Assembly: GCA_963662155.1 (NCBI GenBank)
Contig: OY759271.1
Span: 15,013,584-15,077,583 of the forward strand
DNA from: Lamellibrachia columna
Taxonomy: Eukaryota > Annelida > Polychaeta > Sabellida > Siboglinidae
Length of the DNA: 64,000 nt
Direction: 5' to 3'
Part shown: positions 60,812 through 64,000 of the stretch, one piece after another
Position numbering within the stretch: position 1 is the first letter of the stretch
Layout of the letters: every line of letters begins with the position of its first letter
Position numbers and translations under genes: made by a program
The notes under the pieces: generated by a model
The model's database searches: none
Told to the model about the DNA's origin: nothing
The model's input: the letters and a program-made list of their open reading frames with translations, nothing else

Positions 60812-60951
60812 ATTATCGATCATTCGTCATCGTCGTGGGTGTGGTAGTGGGTGTTCTGGTGTACGTCAGCGTACTCGTTGTCACTCATCGAGAACCGTGC
60901 TGCGGAGTCAACGACACAACCACCACCACCAATCCATCGGAACTCTTTTAA
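60796..60951 (+). CDS. Small single-pass membrane protein 2 (51 aa)
   Basis: MVSVLDYRSFVIVVGVVVGV begins a strongly hydrophobic segment (FVIVVGVVVGVLVYVSVLVV), then a CC pair and a Thr-rich tail. The TAA overlaps the integrase ATG (TAATG), a coupling-style junction. Function unknown. Confidence 0.5.
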   Translation: MVSVLDYRSFVIVVGVVVGVLVYVSVLVVTHREPCCGVNDTTTTTNPSELF

Positions 60952-62051
60952 TGGCGCCGAGGAAAGAACAACCACTTAGGACGGTCTACTTCGATCCGAA
61001 AAGTGTAGGTAGTTATGGCGGAGTCGATACCTTGCAACGCGTCACGCGCATGCCACGAAAAAGGGTCGGGGAATGGTTGTCGGAACAGGACGCCTATACC
61101 CTACACAAGCCGGCTAGACGTCATTTCAAGAGACGACGCGTCATCGTGGGTGGTCTACGTCAGCAGTGGCAGGCCGATCTCGTCGATCTGTCGCAGTTGA
61201 AAAAGGACAACGACGGTATGACCTTTCTCCTCACGGTGATCGACGTCTTCTCGAAAGTGGCCTGGTGTGTTCCCATGAAGAAAAAGTCCGCGGCGTCGTT
61301 GGTAGCGGCGCTTGACAGTACGTTCAGCAGAGGCTGGCCAAAGACGTTGCAGACAGACCAAGGACTGGAATTTCTGAATAAATCCGTTCAGACTCTATCG
61401 AAGAAGCACGGCATCCATCACTTCTCCACGCACAACGCGGAGACGAAGGCGAGCGTCGTGGAAAGATTCAACAGAACGTTGAAGACGCGCATGTGGCGAT
61501 ACTTCACGAAACACCAGACGGGGCGATACATCGACGTCCTTCAGGACTTGGTGCAATCGTACTACAACACCCCCACCGCAATATCGGCATGGCTCCGTCA
61601 CAGGTGAGTTACCAGAATCAAGAACAGGTGTGGCAGCATCTGTAGGACACGACGGTAAGGGCGTGCCCAAGTTGCGCGTGCCGGATCGCGTGCGCATCAG
61701 CAAGTACAAAGGTAAGTTCGAAAAAGGCTACGCGGCGAATTGGAGCGAAGAGATGTTCACGATACACGAGGTTCATCCCTCCGATCCACCCGTGTATCGA
61801 GTGAGGGACGATCTCGGCGAAGTGCTGGAAGGCACCTTCTACGAAATGGAGTTGCAGAAGGTGTCGGTACCCGCCGATAAACTGTTCTACGTGGAAACCG
61901 TACTGCAGCGTCGTAAGGTAGGTAGACGAACGGAGGCTTTGGTGAAATGGTTCGGCTACCCCTCCAAATTCAACAGCTGGATCGATGCCAAGGCACTCGT
62001 CCACTCTACTATAAAGACTAGCCACGCGTACGGTGACACTTCATTCGAGAA

Positions 62052-62055
<4 letters not shown>
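60951..62055 (+). pseudogene. Polinton integrase (rve family) with C-terminal chromodomain, frameshifted
   Basis: The start MAPRKEQPLRTVYFDPKS leads to WLSEQDAYTLHKPARRHF. The catalytic core has WQADLVDL (first Asp), LQTDQGLEF (second Asp) and TKASVVERFNRTLK (Glu), so the D,D-E triad is visible. After YYNTP (about 61,570) the conserved sequence moves to another frame (IGMAPSQVSYQNQEQVW), meets a stop at about 61,643 and resumes in a third frame with KLRVPDRVRISKYKGKFEK. The chromodomain is at about 61,885-62,000 (YVETVLQRRKVG, ALVKWFGYPSKFNSWI). The first break lies at a CCCCC run. It would integrate the element with 6-bp target duplication. The stop overlaps the next ATG as ATGA. Confidence 0.92.
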
Positions 62056-62553
<498 letters not shown>

Positions 62554-62564
<11 letters not shown>

Positions 62565-63437
62565 TTTCTACCTGACACTGCCTAGCAACGCTTCCATGAA
62601 GATGTATCCCGACAATACGTTGGCCCATTACATCACCGACTTACCTCGACGTATCGATCTGACTGGCGAGTGGGAGTGCGGGTTGGCAGAGATACAGTAC
62701 CCGCATACTTTGTACAACGTTACAGAGGAAGATGTCTGGTTCTTCCTCAATGAGAAAAATCTTACGGGTCTTATCCCGAGTATGAAGTTAGCCTCTGGGT
62801 ATTACAGAGGTCCCGTGACATTGATGAACCGTGTAAACAGGGGTCTGCGACTTATGTCGACGGACAAAGCACGAGCTAAATTGACTACAGCATGATCACT
62901 CAAAAAATGACGTTGCACATGTCATCCGACACCGTGTTCACCATACCGTACCACAGTGCGTTTGCACCTATGTTGGGATTTCGTGAGTCGATCGTCACCA
63001 GTCCGTCGGCATTAGCAGCAGCAGACAGCACACGCCAGTACGTTCACAAGAGACCAGTTGGAACGTCAGCCACCGTGATTATACCACCACCACCTACACA
63101 CAGTCCTGATGGTTCGTACCCCTTCCGTAAAGTAGCCGAAGACGTGGTTAACATGAATCGCGGGATCGATACCATCTACGTCTACACGGACGTCGTGGAG
63201 TCTCGCATAGTCGGTGACAGCGTCGCGCCTTTGTTGCGAGCCCTCCCGGTTGGCGGAATTCACGGTGCCACGGTATCCGATAGGTTCACTAACATTCACT
63301 CCGTGCCTCTGTTGTACTCGCACTTCAAGTCGATCGAGATGGATATAAGAGACGACACCGGACGGCGCGTGCCATTCGAGTACGGTAGAGTGACGGTGAC
63401 ACTTAATTTTCGACGACGTAGGACCGGACTGTTCTGA
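62554..63437 (+). pseudogene. Penton-like minor capsid protein, single frameshift
   Basis: It begins MATDFYLTLPSNASMKMYPD with NTLAHYITDLP and GEWECGLAEIQYPHTLYNV, the classic start of the Polinton minor capsid (penton-like) protein. The first frame ends at a TGA at about 62,893. The conserved sequence continues from about 62,892 in another frame (ITQKMTLHMSSDTVF, PMLGFRES, YVYTDVVESRIVGD, PLLRALPV) to 63,437, including FEYGRVTVTLNFRR. A one-base change between 62,870 and 62,892 would account for it. The full length of about 290 residues is normal for the family. It forms the capsid vertices in related viruses. Confidence 0.88.
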
Positions 63438-63439
63438 AG

Positions 63440-63852
63440 ATGAATTACAACGACTATTACGCGCGTCAGGCGGGTGGTGCACTGCCCTACTTCGCCGGTG
63501 CCCAATACCAGCGGGGTCACGGACTAGGCAGTCTGTTCGGAGGTATGTTGCGTAGTGCCATGCCACTCATCAAGAGAGGTGCCGTGGCGTTGGGAAAGGG
63601 GGCGTTGAAGACCGGCGTGCGCATAGCCGACGACGTCATGTCTGGACAGAGCATAAAAAGGGAAACCAAACGACGCGTCGCGGGTGCCGGTAGGAATCTT
63701 ATGCGTGGTCTTCTGGCCCCTGGCGTGCGAACTCGTAAACGTATAAAACGCGCGCCGGCGAAGAAAGGAGTCACTTTAGCAAAGAGACGACGCAAGAGAC
63801 GTCCACGAAACGTGAAGCCGACATATTCGATAACGACGATGGCTTTCGTACA
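63440..63852 (+). pseudogene. pVI-like (minor virion) protein, probably frameshifted near its end
   Basis: YYARQAGGALPYFAGAQYQR with GHGLGSLFGGMLRSAMPLIK is the standard N-terminus of the Polinton pVI-like protein (G-x-G-L-G-x-L-F/L and amphipathic helix). A long Arg/Lys-rich C-terminus follows. In the reading frame of the start there is no stop before the major capsid ATG at 63,839, so the two read as one. In the neighbouring frame, EADIF precedes a TAG at about 63,850, the type of ending expected of the family. I infer a one-base change between 63,790 and 63,825. Confidence 0.7.
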
Positions 63853-64000
63853 TAGACAGTCGTGCGAAGGTGTCAAGACCGAACTGGATCTCTTTACCCC
63901 CCACTCAGAACAGCATCATCGACAGCCACGTAGTGGAACATCAGCCCATGTCCTCTCTGGACTCGGGTGGACCGATATAATTCCTCATACCCGGATCGGG
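63839..64000 (+). pseudogene. Major capsid protein, N-terminal fragment cut by the window edge
   Basis: MAFVHRQSCEGVKTELDLF is the recognisable N-terminus of the Polinton double-jelly-roll major capsid protein. After LDLFTP the conserved sequence shifts frame at a C run (about 63,896-63,901). In that frame an in-frame TAA occurs at 63,978-63,980 just before a FLIPGSG segment. The remaining roughly 500 residues are outside the window. Two lesions in the first 50 codons argue for a dead copy. Confidence 0.75.

Overview
The window is animal nuclear DNA. It holds a split gene with GT-AG introns, many non-LTR retrotransposon copies, a Ty3-type retroelement, long microsatellites and a large virus-like Polinton/Maverick element. 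A secreted GH18 chitinase with a CBM14 domain, together with the kinds of LINE and Polinton present, suggests an aquatic invertebrate. A lophotrochozoan such as a mollusc or annelid is my best guess; the sequence does not prove it.

Layout. 1-16,600 is repeat territory: a decayed transposon-associated gene on the minus strand (1-2190), a LINE remnant (4.5-6.4 kb), and a second LINE (9.1-12.5 kb, minus) in which 53 bp of reverse-transcriptase code has expanded into 26 tandem copies. Several large microsatellites lie between them. 16,661-25,742 holds the only convincing host gene, a ten-exon chitinase whose introns carry a LINE fragment and a TIR transposon. 26-39 kb is again repeats. It includes a 2.1-kb TIR element with an 8-bp target duplication and an AT-cored palindrome (30,701-32,792), an RTE-type LINE end, and a LINE inserted into another LINE's ORF1 with the insertion footprint readable (34.7-37.0 kb). 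Five copies of one LINE family share the same 3' tail.

39,288-45,597 is a 6.3-kb fold-back element. Two near-identical arms face each other around nested tandem arrays, flanked by a 6-bp direct repeat (CAGGTT), and there is no credible coding sequence. 45,916-48,474 is a broken Ty3/gypsy gag-pol that stops abruptly after the RNase H region.

From about 48,475 to the right edge lies most of a Polinton (adintovirus-like element). A minus-strand two-exon gene and an overlapping ORF sit at its left end. Then, on the plus strand, come a NADAR-domain protein, a protein with an RPA-C-like zinc-ribbon OB fold that may share its first exon with two other products, a zinc-finger/protein-primed PolB, an A32-like packaging ATPase, small conserved and membrane proteins, a chromodomain integrase, a penton-like minor capsid protein, a pVI-like protein and the start of the major capsid protein. 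PolB, integrase, both capsid proteins and one small virion-associated protein carry frameshifts or stops, so this copy looks dead, although some lesions lie in homopolymers and could be assembly errors. ATPase, NADAR, RPA-like and several small genes are open. The right end, the protease and the rest of the major capsid gene lie outside the window.

The most interesting points are the fold-back element, whose 6-bp duplication, AG...CT ends and a shared sequence block tie it to the neighbouring Polinton, and the Polinton's left module (NADAR plus RPA-like plus possible alternative splicing), which resembles a small DNA-virus early region.
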